A stretch of 64,000 nucleotides of DNA, from NCBI GenBank assembly GCA_001513155.1, contig LFSR01000006.1, forward strand, positions 1,938 through 65,937. Reading direction: 5' to 3'. The stretch comes from Syntrophomonas sp. DTU018 (GTDB taxonomy: Bacteria; Bacillota; Syntrophomonadia; Syntrophomonadales; Syntrophomonadaceae). This document shows positions 17,980 through 26,202 of this stretch, piece after piece (position 1 is the first letter of the stretch; every line of letters begins with the position of its first letter). The notes beneath the pieces are model-generated. The model was not told where the DNA came from. It saw only the letters and a program-made list of their open reading frames with translations, and did no database searches. The translations under genes and the position numbers were made by a program.

Positions 17980-18753
17980 ATGTATACTGATACCCATGCC
18001 CATTTGCAGAAAGAGTCTCTTAACGACAGCCTTGAGAACATACTGGCCCGGGCTCAGGCTGCCCAGGTAACTACCATTATGTGCATAGGTTATGACCGGG
18101 AGTCTTCCCAGGAAGCGGTGCAGCTGGCTCGCCAGTATCCCCAGATATATGCGGTGGTAGGCATCCATCCCCACGATGCCACGGAGTGGGATCAGGATAC
18201 CCGGGATCTCTTGTATAAACTGGCCCATGAGCCTAAAGTGGTGGCTATTGGAGAGATCGGCCTGGATTTTTACCGGGATTTGTCACCCCGGGACAAGCAG
18301 CGGCAAGCCTTTGTGGAGCAGATCAAATTAGCCCAGGAACTGGGCAAACCCATTGTTATCCATGACCGGGATGCTCATCAGGAGGTGCTGGACACGGTTC
18401 GCCGGGAAAAGGCCGGAATTAACGGGGGTATAATGCATTGCTATTCCGGCTACCTGCCTTTGGCGATAGATCTGATGAAGGAAGGTTTCTATATCTCTTT
18501 TGCCGGCCCGGTCAGTTTTAAAAATGCCCGCAAAACCAAGGAGGTAGCCGCTCACATTCCCTTGGACCGTATATTGATTGAAACGGATTGTCCTTATCTT
18601 ACTCCCGAACCCCTGCGGGGGAAACCCAATGAACCGGCCTATGTGGTTTATGTAGCCCAGGCCCTGGCGGAGATAAGGCGCAAACCGGTAGAGGAAATAG
18701 CCTATCTTACCAGCCGGAATGCTGCCCAGGTATATCGCCTGCCCCAGAGATGA
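17980..18753 (+). CDS. TatD family metal-dependent deoxyribonuclease (YabD)
   Basis: 257 residues, TIM-barrel hydrolase. Metal ligands appear as DTHAHL at the N-terminus, GEIGLDFYRD (Glu), VIHDRDAH, MHCYSG and ILIETDCPYL (Asp). TatD proteins act as 3'-5' exonucleases on DNA and RNA. ATG 17980 follows GGAGGATAGTC. It sits between metG and yabE as in B. subtilis. Confidence 0.94.
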   Translation: MYTDTHAHLQKESLNDSLENILARAQAAQVTTIMCIGYDRESSQEAVQLARQYPQIYAVVGIHPHDATEWDQDTRDLLYKLAHEPKVVAIGEIGLDFYRDLSPRDKQRQAFVEQIKLAQELGKPIVIHDRDAHQEVLDTVRREKAGINGGIMHCYSGYLPLAIDLMKEGFYISFAGPVSFKNARKTKEVAAHIPLDRILIETDCPYLTPEPLRGKPNEPAYVVYVAQALAEIRRKPVEEIAYLTSRNAAQVYRLPQR

Positions 18754-18882
18754 CAATTTAATTTGGATGGCAGTCTCTGCTAATTTATCAATCTTTTTAC
18801 TCCTTCCTGAATAAGATAGTTACCAGAAGACAATAATCAAGGTAGACAAAGTTGGAAACGCTGCCTATTAATGGCAATAAAT

Positions 18883-18912
18883 TTGACTTGTGCCAAAAGT
18901 ATTGTCTAGAAT
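18883..18912 (+). promoter_or_regulatory. SigA-type promoter of yabE
   Basis: TTGACT, 18-base spacer, TAGAAT. A leader hairpin (GCCCTTG with CAAGGGC, 18918-18951) lies between it and the ribosome site at about 18955. Confidence 0.6.
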
Positions 18913-18966
18913 GAAAGAGCCCTTGTTATTCACAAATAATACCAAGGGCGGAAAGGAAGGAGAAAA

Positions 18967-19932
18967 ATGGGGATTGTATGGCCTAGAAAAGGCCGCCTGG
19001 TAGCCACCCTGGTCTTTACAGGGGTTCTGCTGGTAAGCCTGTTCTTTGCCCTGCAAAAACCAGTCGTCCTTGCTGTTGATGGTCAGGAAATCCAAACCCG
19101 TGTGTTTTTCAGCAGCACTGTTGGGGATGTGTTACAGAATCATAAGGTAACCATTGGTGAGTATGACCGGGTCGAGCCATCCCTGAACAGCAGAGTAAAG
19201 AAAAATCAGGAGATAGTTGTCACCCGTGCCTTAAAGGTTAAGGTGATTGCCGATGGTAAAAGCAGGGAGATCTATACCCCGCCGGTTCCTGTTAAAGAAG
19301 CCATCCGTTTGGCAGGAGTAGAACTGGGGGAAATGGATATTGTTAAAACTGTGCCCACGGATGTAATCGTACCCGATCAGGAAATCGAGATCATCCGTGT
19401 AACCCAGGAAGAAAAGGTGATTGAGGAAACTACTCCATATCAGGTGGAGCGGACCGAAGATCATACCCTGGAAAAGGGACTATCCCGTACTATCAGGCCA
19501 GGAGTGGAAGGATTGGCGCGTAACACGGTTAGAATAACCTACCATAACGGCCAGGAAGTCAAACGGGAAGTAATTAAAAGCGAAGTAATCAAAGAACCGC
19601 AGAACAAGGTAATTGCTATGGGCACAATCACCACGGTTTCCCGCGGCGGGTTAAGCTTGGATTTCAGGGAAGCCAGGTATATGGTAGCCTCCGCCTACAC
19701 TTATACCGGTCGCCGCACCGCCACCGGCCAGCAGCCTGCTGTAGGAATGGTGGCCGTGGATCCTTCAGTAATCCCGCTGGGTACCCGCTTGTATATAGAA
19801 GGATACGGCTACGCAGTAGCCGCTGATACCGGCGGATCAATCCGCGGGAATCAGTTGGATCTATTCATGGAAGATCGGTCCCAATGCCTGAAATGGGGAC
19901 GCCGCACGGTAAAAGTGTACATACTTAATTAA
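18967..19932 (+). CDS. yabE: YabE-like G5/3D domain cell-wall protein
   Basis: 321 residues. An N-terminal membrane anchor (about 11-30) precedes two DUF348 repeats (about 34-75 and 92-135), a G5 domain (about 150-218) and a C-terminal 3D domain with the catalytic-type aspartates in AVDPSVIPLGTRLYIEGYG and AADTGGSIRGNQLDLFM. 3D proteins are lytic transglycosylase-like (MltA/RpfB related) and act on peptidoglycan in growth or spore revival. ATG 18967 after AAGGAGA. Terminated at 19948-19975. Bacillus rnmV, normally next, is absent. Confidence 0.9.
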   Translation: MGIVWPRKGRLVATLVFTGVLLVSLFFALQKPVVLAVDGQEIQTRVFFSSTVGDVLQNHKVTIGEYDRVEPSLNSRVKKNQEIVVTRALKVKVIADGKSREIYTPPVPVKEAIRLAGVELGEMDIVKTVPTDVIVPDQEIEIIRVTQEEKVIEETTPYQVERTEDHTLEKGLSRTIRPGVEGLARNTVRITYHNGQEVKREVIKSEVIKEPQNKVIAMGTITTVSRGGLSLDFREARYMVASAYTYTGRRTATGQQPAVGMVAVDPSVIPLGTRLYIEGYGYAVAADTGGSIRGNQLDLFMEDRSQCLKWGRRTVKVYILN

Positions 19933-19947
19933 AAACCTAACTGCCAA

Positions 19948-19975
19948 AGCACCCTCATAAAGAGGGTGTTTTTTT
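19948..19975 (+). terminator. yabE terminator
   Basis: CACCCTC pairs with GAGGGTG over ATAAA and is followed by seven T. Confidence 0.92.
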
Positions 19976-20075
19976 ATGCAATAAAAAATTTTTTGAATGA
20001 TACCATCTTTTCCCTTGTTAGAAACCAAGAATCCGGAAAAAACTAATCCAGACAAGGGAAAAGGAGGTGAAAAAG

Positions 20076-20783
20076 TTGCAGAAAAAACTGGCGCTGTTGC
20101 TGTGTTTGACATTAATACTGACCAGTCTGGCCCTGGGATGCAACAATGCCGCCCAGAGACCGGATTTGCCTCGAGATCAGAAAGAGACCACTGATCGGGA
20201 TGATGATGAACTGTCAGCTAGTGAGAGGAGAGTGTTGGCCAGCCGGCTGTCCAACCTGGCGGAACAGGTGGAGGGAGTAAAAGACGCCACGGTAGTTGTA
20301 TCCAGTATAGGAGTGACCAACAACCTGAATGCCGGCAAAAATATACAGCCGGGCATCAATGCTGATGACGGAACTCCAGACCAAAACGACAAACAGGGCG
20401 GAATAAACAATAACCGCATTAATACCAACCAGACCGCCAACCGAATGACCAATAACCAGGCCACCAACAACGCTAATCCCAACACTGTTCAGACCCCGCC
20501 CGCTGGAACCAATGTGTCGGGACTACTGGTGATGGTGGGACTCAGCCTGGAAGAGGGGATGAACACAGCGGATAAAGCCGATGAGATCAAAAGGACGGTA
20601 GCCAATAAGCTGAAAGCCAGTGACAAGAGGATATCCCAGGTGCTGGTAACCACAGATCCCGGTCTGGTGCAACGCTTAAACGATGTAGCCGCTGGGATTA
20701 TTCAAGGAAGACCCATTCAGGGATACCAAGAGGATATTAACGATTTGATGCGCAGAATGCGTCAACAGCAACCTGCTTTTTAA
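20076..20783 (+). CDS. Sporulation lipoprotein, YhcN/YlaJ family
   Basis: 235 residues. A lipoprotein signal ends LALGC (lipobox Cys), so it is membrane-anchored. The folded YhcN/YlaJ module is split: LSNLAEQVEGVKDATVVVSSIG (about 68-88) and LLVMVGLSLEEG with the KLKASDKRISQVLVTTDPGL part near the end. Between them lies an Asn/Gln/Thr-rich low-complexity stretch (about 93-150). In Bacillus such proteins are sporulation lipoproteins of the spore inner membrane or cortex. TTG 20076 is chosen since AAGGAGG stands 8 bases upstream; GTG 20067 overlaps that site. Confidence 0.85.
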   Translation: MQKKLALLLCLTLILTSLALGCNNAAQRPDLPRDQKETTDRDDDELSASERRVLASRLSNLAEQVEGVKDATVVVSSIGVTNNLNAGKNIQPGINADDGTPDQNDKQGGINNNRINTNQTANRMTNNQATNNANPNTVQTPPAGTNVSGLLVMVGLSLEEGMNTADKADEIKRTVANKLKASDKRISQVLVTTDPGLVQRLNDVAAGIIQGRPIQGYQEDINDLMRRMRQQQPAF

Positions 20784-20793
20784 TCACTGCTAG

Positions 20794-20830
20794 ACCCGGG
20801 GAAGCCAACTGGTTTACCCGGGTTGTTATT
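20794..20830 (+). terminator. Terminator after the YhcN-like gene
   Basis: ACCCGGG (20794-20800) pairs with CCCGGGT (20817-20823), with further pairing inside; a T-rich TTGTTATTTATT follows. Confidence 0.65.
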
Positions 20831-20876
20831 TATTAGAGAGGGTTGTTTCTCTCCTTCGGACCGAAGTAAGCCTGTA

Positions 20877-20925
20877 TGCTGCAGGCGAGGAGTTCCTGAG
20901 GGAGCGGGTTAATACTCCGACTCAC
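20877..20925 (+). repeat. GCAGGCGAGGAGT...TAATACTCC repeat, copy E
   Basis: Matches the reverse complement of copy D (28068-28114): TGCAGGCGAGGAGT then GAGC and TAATACTCC are shared. GGAGT and ACTCC pair, so the unit folds as a hairpin. It lies in the 227-base gap before rsmA, downstream of a GGGTTG stretch. Confidence 0.55.
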
Positions 20926-21010
20926 TATTTTTGCTGCATTTCTATGATGAGGCGGAAGCATAGTATATAATATATAATTAGGTGAATTCAGAAACTAAGG
21001 AAGCGGTAAG

Positions 21011-21871
21011 GTGCAGACATCTTCCCCTGCAGTATTGCGCAGTTTAATGGAGCAATATGGGATTTATCCCAAAAAACGCTGGGGGCAAAACTTTCTGGTG
21101 GACAACAATATCCTGCAGCGTATCTCCGAATTGAGCGGTGCTCATACCGGTCTATATACCGTGGAGATCGGACCGGGAATGGGAGCCTTGACTCAACTCC
21201 TGGCTCAGCAGAGCCGGGGAGTCCTGGCTATTGATATTGATGAAACCCTGCAAGCCCCTTTGGAGGAAGTTCTGGCGCCTTATACCAATGTCAGGCTGGT
21301 CTTTGCCGACATATTAAAAGTGGATGTGGAGCAGGAGCTGGCAAGACAGTTTCAGCTGGATCATATACCGGAGTATATAGTCTGTGCCAATATTCCCTAT
21401 AACATAACCACCCCGATAATTTTTTATCTGCTGGAGAAATGCCCTCATATGCAGGGGGCAACTTTGATGATGCAAAAAGAAGTAGCCCAGCGTATTATCG
21501 CTGGGCCGGGCAGCAAGGATTACGGCTTGTTAACCCTGATGACCAGTTATTATGCGGATACCCGCTGGCTGTTGACGGTATCCCGCAACTGCTTCTACCC
21601 CCGCCCCGAGGTGGACTCGGCGGTGCTGCAGTTTACTCCTTTGCCCCAGCCCCGGGTGCAGGTAAAGGATGAGGAGGTTTTTAAAGCCTTTCTGCGAACC
21701 GCTTTTCAACAGAGAAGAAAAACCATATTAAACAGCTGTGCTTCTTTTTTTGACATCAGCAAAGACGAGGCTCAAGCCAAACTAGAACAGCTGGGAATCA
21801 AACCCAATCAGAGACCTGAGGAACTAAGCCTGGAAGAAATGGCCAGCTTGGTTGATAGGTTCTTAGACTAG
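21011..21871 (+). CDS. rsmA: 16S rRNA (adenine1518/1519-N6)-dimethyltransferase
   Basis: KsgA/RsmA, 286 residues, dimethylates the two adenines in helix 45 of 16S rRNA. KKRWGQNFLVD start, SAM motif EIGPGMGALTQLL, AIDID, and the catalytic NIPYNITTPII are all present. GTG 21011 follows GGAAGCGGTAAG. The order yabE-ksgA-veg is conserved, with a YkuK-like gene inserted here. Confidence 0.97.
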   Translation: MQTSSPAVLRSLMEQYGIYPKKRWGQNFLVDNNILQRISELSGAHTGLYTVEIGPGMGALTQLLAQQSRGVLAIDIDETLQAPLEEVLAPYTNVRLVFADILKVDVEQELARQFQLDHIPEYIVCANIPYNITTPIIFYLLEKCPHMQGATLMMQKEVAQRIIAGPGSKDYGLLTLMTSYYADTRWLLTVSRNCFYPRPEVDSAVLQFTPLPQPRVQVKDEEVFKAFLRTAFQQRRKTILNSCASFFDISKDEAQAKLEQLGIKPNQRPEELSLEEMASLVDRFLD

Positions 21872-21885
21872 AGGAGGTCCATCCG

Positions 21886-22359
21886 ATGCAATTTATCAGC
21901 CCCAGCAGAGGCAGCATGACCTTGGAACAAGTAGTAGCCGATATTCTGGCTTATATCAGTGAAGACCAGGAGCGTTCTTACACCCTGCTGGTAGGGACGG
22001 ATTCCCAGCCTTATCACAAAGGAACTTGTTTTGTCAGCGCCATCATTATTCACCGTAAAGGCAAAGGAGCACGCTATTATTACAACAAAACCTTTGAGAC
22101 CAAGATATACAGCCTGCGGCAGAGGATTTTTTATGAAGCATCCCTTAGCCTGGCTCTGAGCGATCAGCTCTATAATTGCCTGAAAGAGCAGGGCCATGAG
22201 GAATTGACCGTGGAGGTCCATCTGGATGTAGGTACCCATGGGGAGACCAAGGAACTGGTCAAAGAAGTCACCGGCATGATAGTAGGCAGCGGTTTTGATG
22301 CCCGTATCAAACCCAATGCCTATGCTGCCAGCAAAGTTGCGGACAAACACACTAAATAA
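21886..22359 (+). CDS. YkuK-like ribonuclease H-fold protein (DUF458)
   Basis: 157 residues of the YkuK/DUF458 family, predicted RNase H-like fold with acidic residues in LLVGTDSQP, a central YEASLSLALS helix and VHLDVGTHGETKELV. The biochemical role is unknown. ATG 21886 after AGAGGAGGTCC; 14 bases from rsmA, so likely one transcript. Confidence 0.82.
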   Translation: MQFISPSRGSMTLEQVVADILAYISEDQERSYTLLVGTDSQPYHKGTCFVSAIIIHRKGKGARYYYNKTFETKIYSLRQRIFYEASLSLALSDQLYNCLKEQGHEELTVEVHLDVGTHGETKELVKEVTGMIVGSGFDARIKPNAYAASKVADKHTK

Positions 22360-22433
22360 ACCTTTTTTCGCAACTATTTTTCCCTGGTGCCGCCTAATTG
22401 CTAAAGGTGACGAAGTTTTTCCCAGCTTGACCG

Positions 22434-22462
22434 TTGACAAGAGCCTTCTTTTTATATATACT
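22434..22462 (+). promoter_or_regulatory. Consensus SigA promoter of veg
   Basis: TTGACA, 17-base spacer, TATACT, five and six of six matches. A second TTGACA lies at 22474-22479 with TATAAA at 22495-22500 (spacer only 15). The veg promoter is also very strong in B. subtilis. Confidence 0.8.
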
Positions 22463-22535
22463 ATTGTACTCTCTTGACAGACTTCCTTTTTTGTTATAAA
22501 CTTATATGGATCAATGATTAAAAGAAGGTGATCTT

Positions 22536-22814
22536 GTGAGCTCTCCCAGGCTGATATCGGATATAAGAAAGGATCTGGAATCCTTTGTTGGAAGCAAGAT
22601 CAGGCTGAAGGCTAATCGAGGCAGAAACCGCATCATCGAGAAAGAAGGGATTCTGGAATCCATTTATCCGAATATATTCGTTGTTAAGATAAACGAACGT
22701 AAAGTGGAACGCCGAGTTTCATACAGCTACGCGGATGTGCTGACCGAAACAGTGGAACTGTTTATTTGCGATAACCCCGATGCAGAAATCAGGATAGCCG
22801 CCGCCAATCAATAA
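22536..22814 (+). CDS. veg: Veg family protein (DUF1021)
   Basis: 92 residues, family length. Core LESFVGSKIRLKANRGRNR and the IFVVKINERKVERRVSYSYADVLTETVEL segment are the Veg signature (small SH3-like basic protein). In B. subtilis Veg influences biofilm matrix genes. GTG 22536 follows AGAAGGTGATCTT. It is monocistronic, between a strong promoter and a strong terminator. Confidence 0.94.
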   Translation: MSSPRLISDIRKDLESFVGSKIRLKANRGRNRIIEKEGILESIYPNIFVVKINERKVERRVSYSYADVLTETVELFICDNPDAEIRIAAANQ

Positions 22815-22826
22815 GCAAAATTTGTC

Positions 22827-22859
22827 AAACTGCATGGCAACATGCAGTTTTTCTTTTTT
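22827..22859 (+). terminator. veg terminator
   Basis: AAACTGCAT pairs with ATGCAGTTT over GGCAAC, followed by TTCTTTTTTC. Confidence 0.92.
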
Positions 22860-22923
22860 CTGAGCTGGTGCATATCCGGCTGGATCCCTTGAAAGGCACG
22901 GAAACAGGTTTTAATAGTTATGT

Positions 22924-22952
22924 AACCAAATCTGCTAATCATGCATAGGTTA
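22924..22952 (+). promoter_or_regulatory. SigK-type promoter upstream of the CgeB-like gene
   Basis: AACC, 16 bases, CATAGGTTA, matching the SigK pattern mACm-N16-CATAnnnTA. B. subtilis cgeB is itself SigK-dependent. Confidence 0.6.
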
Positions 22953-22990
22953 TGTTAAGCTGCCTAGAGCATGAAAGCAGGTGATAATGG

Positions 22991-24241
22991 GTGAGAATTC
23001 TATTTGCCAACACGGCCCCCATCGTTAAATATGGCATTGGGCCGGCTTTGGCTGAATTAGGACACGAAGTCCGCTATGTCTTTCTGGACCAGGAGCCTTC
23101 CCTGGAGCCTTATATCGATGAGTTTAAGCCGGATATAGTCTTCAATGACGGGGGTACCGGGCGCATGCCCAAGCTGTTCCCCCTCCTGGAGCAGCGGGGC
23201 ATTCCTCATGTATATTGGGCCATAGAAGATCCCGCCTCTTTTGAGGATCTGTCATTGCCTTATGCCAAAAAGTCGGACGTGGTATTTACTCCTTGTGTGG
23301 AAAGCCTGGCTGATTACCGGCAGCACGGGATAACTGCCCATCTTTTAATGTTTGCCTGTAATCCCAACTACCATCGAGACGGAGCCCCAGATCCCCGTTT
23401 TAATCAAGATATTATTTTTGCCGGCAACAATTATTCCTATCATCCCGCCCGGCAGAGGGGCGTAGCTACGGTCTTGCAGCCTCTGATTGAGCAGGGCTAT
23501 GATGTGCGGGTTTTTGGCAATGAGTGGTGGCTTGATCCCAATCAGGCCTATACTATACCGGTGCAAAACTACGGGGGTTATATGGCCAACGAAGATCTGC
23601 CCGCTGCCTGTGCCACTGCCCGCATCATTTTGGGAATGCACTCCATAGATACCTCCCGCACCATGATGAGTATGCGCACTTTCGAGGTACTGGGCTGCGG
23701 GGGTTTTTATCTGACCCAGTGGACGCCGGCCATTGAAGAACTGTTTATTAACCATTACCACCTGGTGTGGAGCAAAAGCCCGGAAGAGACTTTAGATCTG
23801 GTAAAATTCTACCTGCAGCATCCCGAACTGCGGCAGAAAATTGCCCGCCAGGGACAGGCGGAAGTGTATCGCAAGCACACTTACCAGCAGCGGGTCCGGG
23901 AAACACTTCCCTACCTGCAAAAGTTGACTCCCAGGGCTTTTTACCAGCCCCAAGTACAGGTTGCTTTCCCCACTCCTGCAGTGGCTGCTGCTCCGCCTCC
24001 CGTAGTGGTGGTTCAGCAAGAAGCCCTGCCTGTAAGCGCGTCTATGGACAAGACTTCTCCGGTTCCCGTAGTTGTTGTTCAGCCGCCGCCGGTAAAACCA
24101 GGCCTGCCTTCGGTCCGGATCGCAGCAGCGCACGGCAAAACAACTTCACTAGCACAAGTTTATTCATCCCTGTTTTCCCCGCTGCCCTCCCGGGGAACCA
24201 TTCGCTTTAGCCGAAAACCGGTACGCATAAAATTGTACTGA
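22991..24241 (+). CDS. CgeB-like spore glycosyltransferase
   Basis: 416 residues. The first about 315 form a GT-B glycosyltransferase of the CgeB (spore maturation) type: N-terminal domain with FKPDIVFNDGG and HVYWAIEDPASFED, then DIIFAGNNYSYHPAR, IILGMHSIDTS, RTFEVLGCGGFYLT and a closing HTYQQRV helix. Residues about 318-416 are a Pro/Val/Ala-rich tail ending in basic RFSRKPVRIKLY. It probably sugars spore-surface proteins in the mother cell. GTG 22991 has only a weak site (GCAGGTGATAATGG). First of three glycosyltransferases here; base composition is like its neighbours. Confidence 0.85.
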   Translation: MRILFANTAPIVKYGIGPALAELGHEVRYVFLDQEPSLEPYIDEFKPDIVFNDGGTGRMPKLFPLLEQRGIPHVYWAIEDPASFEDLSLPYAKKSDVVFTPCVESLADYRQHGITAHLLMFACNPNYHRDGAPDPRFNQDIIFAGNNYSYHPARQRGVATVLQPLIEQGYDVRVFGNEWWLDPNQAYTIPVQNYGGYMANEDLPAACATARIILGMHSIDTSRTMMSMRTFEVLGCGGFYLTQWTPAIEELFINHYHLVWSKSPEETLDLVKFYLQHPELRQKIARQGQAEVYRKHTYQQRVRETLPYLQKLTPRAFYQPQVQVAFPTPAVAAAPPPVVVVQQEALPVSASMDKTSPVPVVVVQPPPVKPGLPSVRIAAAHGKTTSLAQVYSSLFSPLPSRGTIRFSRKPVRIKLY

Positions 24242-24248
24242 GCACTGG

Positions 24249-24277
24249 CACCAAAACTGTTATTTTTTCATAGGCTA
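24249..24277 (+). promoter_or_regulatory. SigK-type promoter upstream of the small zinc gene
   Basis: CACC, 16 bases, CATAGGCTA; a full match to mACm-N16-CATAnnnTA. Confidence 0.65.
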
Positions 24278-24324
24278 GCTGTGAATACAGAGTAGACCCA
24301 GTAAAAGGGAGAGGAGGATAAAAC

Positions 24325-24606
24325 ATGAGCCGACCCGTACCTCTCTACCGGCAGGAAAATGTGCTGATTCATAACCGTATCCAACGCTATCAGGCTGTTC
24401 CCCTGCCTGCTGAGGAAGAAAATACCTTTAACGTTAGTACGGCCAAAAAAAGCCGGGTAGTCCCCCAGAGCATATGTTCAGCCTGCGGAACCCGAATGCC
24501 GAAACAGCAAGCCAGAATCTGCCCTTTTTGTGAAGCAGAGCTGTGCCCCACCTGTTACCATAATACCCAGGAGCGCATAGAAGCGGAGAGCGAAGGGGAT
24601 GAGTAG
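24325..24606 (+). CDS. Small zinc-ribbon protein, unknown
   Basis: 93 residues. The N-terminal half is basic and polar with no recognised domain; the C-terminal half has three Cys pairs, C51xxC54, C66xxC69 and C74xxC77, which could bind one or two zinc ions (first two pairs as a ribbon). ATG 24325 follows GAGAGGAGG. It lies between two glycosyltransferase genes with its own SigK-type promoter and terminator, so a late mother-cell protein is likely. No family recognised. Confidence 0.75.
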   Translation: MSRPVPLYRQENVLIHNRIQRYQAVPLPAEEENTFNVSTAKKSRVVPQSICSACGTRMPKQQARICPFCEAELCPTCYHNTQERIEAESEGDE

Positions 24607-24616
24607 ATTATATTAA

Positions 24617-24652
24617 GGTGAGTCACGGGAACTTTCCGGACTCACCCCTTTC
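24617..24652 (+). terminator. Terminator after the zinc gene
   Basis: GGTGAGTC pairs with GACTCACC (24639-24646), with CCTTTCCTTTT following. Confidence 0.75.
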
Positions 24653-24705
24653 CTTTTCTGCGTTTTTTACCAATATTTTTCTCTGCCGGAGAGCCTTGGT
24701 CAGAT

Positions 24706-24734
24706 CACCCCTTGTGTGGACACGGCATACGATA
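24706..24734 (+). promoter_or_regulatory. SigK-type promoter upstream of the GT4 gene
   Basis: CACC, 16 bases, CATACGATA; a full match to mACm-N16-CATAnnnTA. Confidence 0.65.
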
Positions 24735-24776
24735 ATAAAGCAGTTACCAAATTCATAATGGTTAAGGGGGATCTTC

Positions 24777-26198
24777 ATGTCGAATATCAGTGCCATTCTC
24801 TACCCACCCACCTTGGACTTCAATTACCTGGTGCAAAGACCCCAGCAATTGATGAAGAGCTTCGCTCAATTAGGGATACCGGTATTCTTTCTGAACCGAC
24901 CTGGTCCTTATGGAGAACTGCCCACCGGAGTTTCCGAACCCTACCCCAACTTTTACCTCTTTAACAATGTAGATCCGGCTCTCCATCAGAAGGGTATCCG
25001 CCCGGTAGTTTACTACAGTGCCGGTGCCCAGGTTAATGCCTTGCACAAGTATAATCCCAGTCTGATTGTTTTTGACAGCGTTGACGAACCCAGCGATGAA
25101 TTTGAAGCCTGGCGCCCTTTTTACTATCAGGCAGTAGCCAGTGCTGATGTAGTCATTGCTACTTCGGAAAAATTATATTCCATGGCTATAGGGATGAATC
25201 CCAACACTTACCTGGTACCCAACGGCTGTGACTTCGATTACTTCTATCAGGCCAGTACCAGGTCATTGCCTGTTCCCGACGATATCGCCAATATTCCCAA
25301 ACCCATCATCGGCTATACCGGCGTAATCGCCAGCTGGCTGGATCTGGAGCTGATTGACCGCCTGGCGGAAAAGTTTTCTGATTGCAGCATTGTCATGGTG
25401 GGGCCCCTCTACAATATTTCTGATGTACCCCGCCGGCCCAATATTCATTACCTGGGTTTCAAGCCCTACGACCAGCTGGCTGCTTATGAACAGATGTTTG
25501 ACGTAGGTATTGTGCCTTTTAAGGTCACCAGTATGGTGGAATCGGTCAATCCTATTAAAATGTGGGAATATATGGCGGCCGGACTGCCCATTGTAACTAC
25601 CAACCTCCCGGAAGCCGCCAAGTATGCGGATGTGATTTTGTGGTCCCAGAATGAAGCAGAATTCATGGCCAATATTCATCGCGCCCTTTATGAGGATACG
25701 CCCGAGAGAAGGGAAAGGCGCCTGGCAGTAGCCCGGGAAAATTCCTGGCTGGTCAGAGCCCGGCTCATAATTGAAATTATTGAAAAACACCTGGCTGCTA
25801 AAGGGTTTCCCCCTCAGGCTCCTCCGCTGCCCCCTATCGACACCATTCCTTTGCAGCCGGCGGTTGTCGATTTGGAAGCCACTGCCATAGTTTTCAGCGA
25901 TCCCACGCCCACCCGCCATCTGACCGTAGGCCGCAGTACAGCAGCAGGGGCTCCGGGAGAAGGCGGAGTGGTGAGCGCGGGCGGTCCCCGGGTAGTATCC
26001 ATCAGCCAACTCACTCCTACCCGCAGTTTAAAGGTAGGTCGGGGGGTGTCTTTCCGCTTTATTACCGGTTCCGCTGCCCCTCTATTCGCCCGCTTCGGCA
26101 GTGCCATAATTTCAAGGGGATCGATTCATACCCGGGTCAGATCCAGCCGGTCGGCTTTCCGCCTGAAGACTTATCGCGGCATCAGGGCGGGAATATAA
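24777..26198 (+). CDS. GT4-like glycosyltransferase with repeat tail
   Basis: 473 residues. About 1-345 is a GT-B glycosyltransferase of the TuaH/GT4 kind: YLVQRPQQLMKSFAQLG, VFDSVDEPSDE, LVPNGCDFDYF, PIIGYTGVIASWLDLELID and the donor-site NPIKMWEYMAAGLPIVTT. The tail (about 346-473) is Pro- then Arg/Ser-rich and holds an imperfect repeat, TPTRHLTVGR near 378 and TPTRSLKVGR near 412, ending FRLKTYRGIRAGI. This basic tail recalls that of the CgeB-like protein. ATG 24777 follows GGGGGATCTTC. The GT2 gene begins 4 bases after. Confidence 0.87.
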   Translation: MSNISAILYPPTLDFNYLVQRPQQLMKSFAQLGIPVFFLNRPGPYGELPTGVSEPYPNFYLFNNVDPALHQKGIRPVVYYSAGAQVNALHKYNPSLIVFDSVDEPSDEFEAWRPFYYQAVASADVVIATSEKLYSMAIGMNPNTYLVPNGCDFDYFYQASTRSLPVPDDIANIPKPIIGYTGVIASWLDLELIDRLAEKFSDCSIVMVGPLYNISDVPRRPNIHYLGFKPYDQLAAYEQMFDVGIVPFKVTSMVESVNPIKMWEYMAAGLPIVTTNLPEAAKYADVILWSQNEAEFMANIHRALYEDTPERRERRLAVARENSWLVRARLIIEIIEKHLAAKGFPPQAPPLPPIDTIPLQPAVVDLEATAIVFSDPTPTRHLTVGRSTAAGAPGEGGVVSAGGPRVVSISQLTPTRSLKVGRGVSFRFITGSAAPLFARFGSAIISRGSIHTRVRSSRSAFRLKTYRGIRAGI

Positions 26199-26202
26199 GA
26201 CC

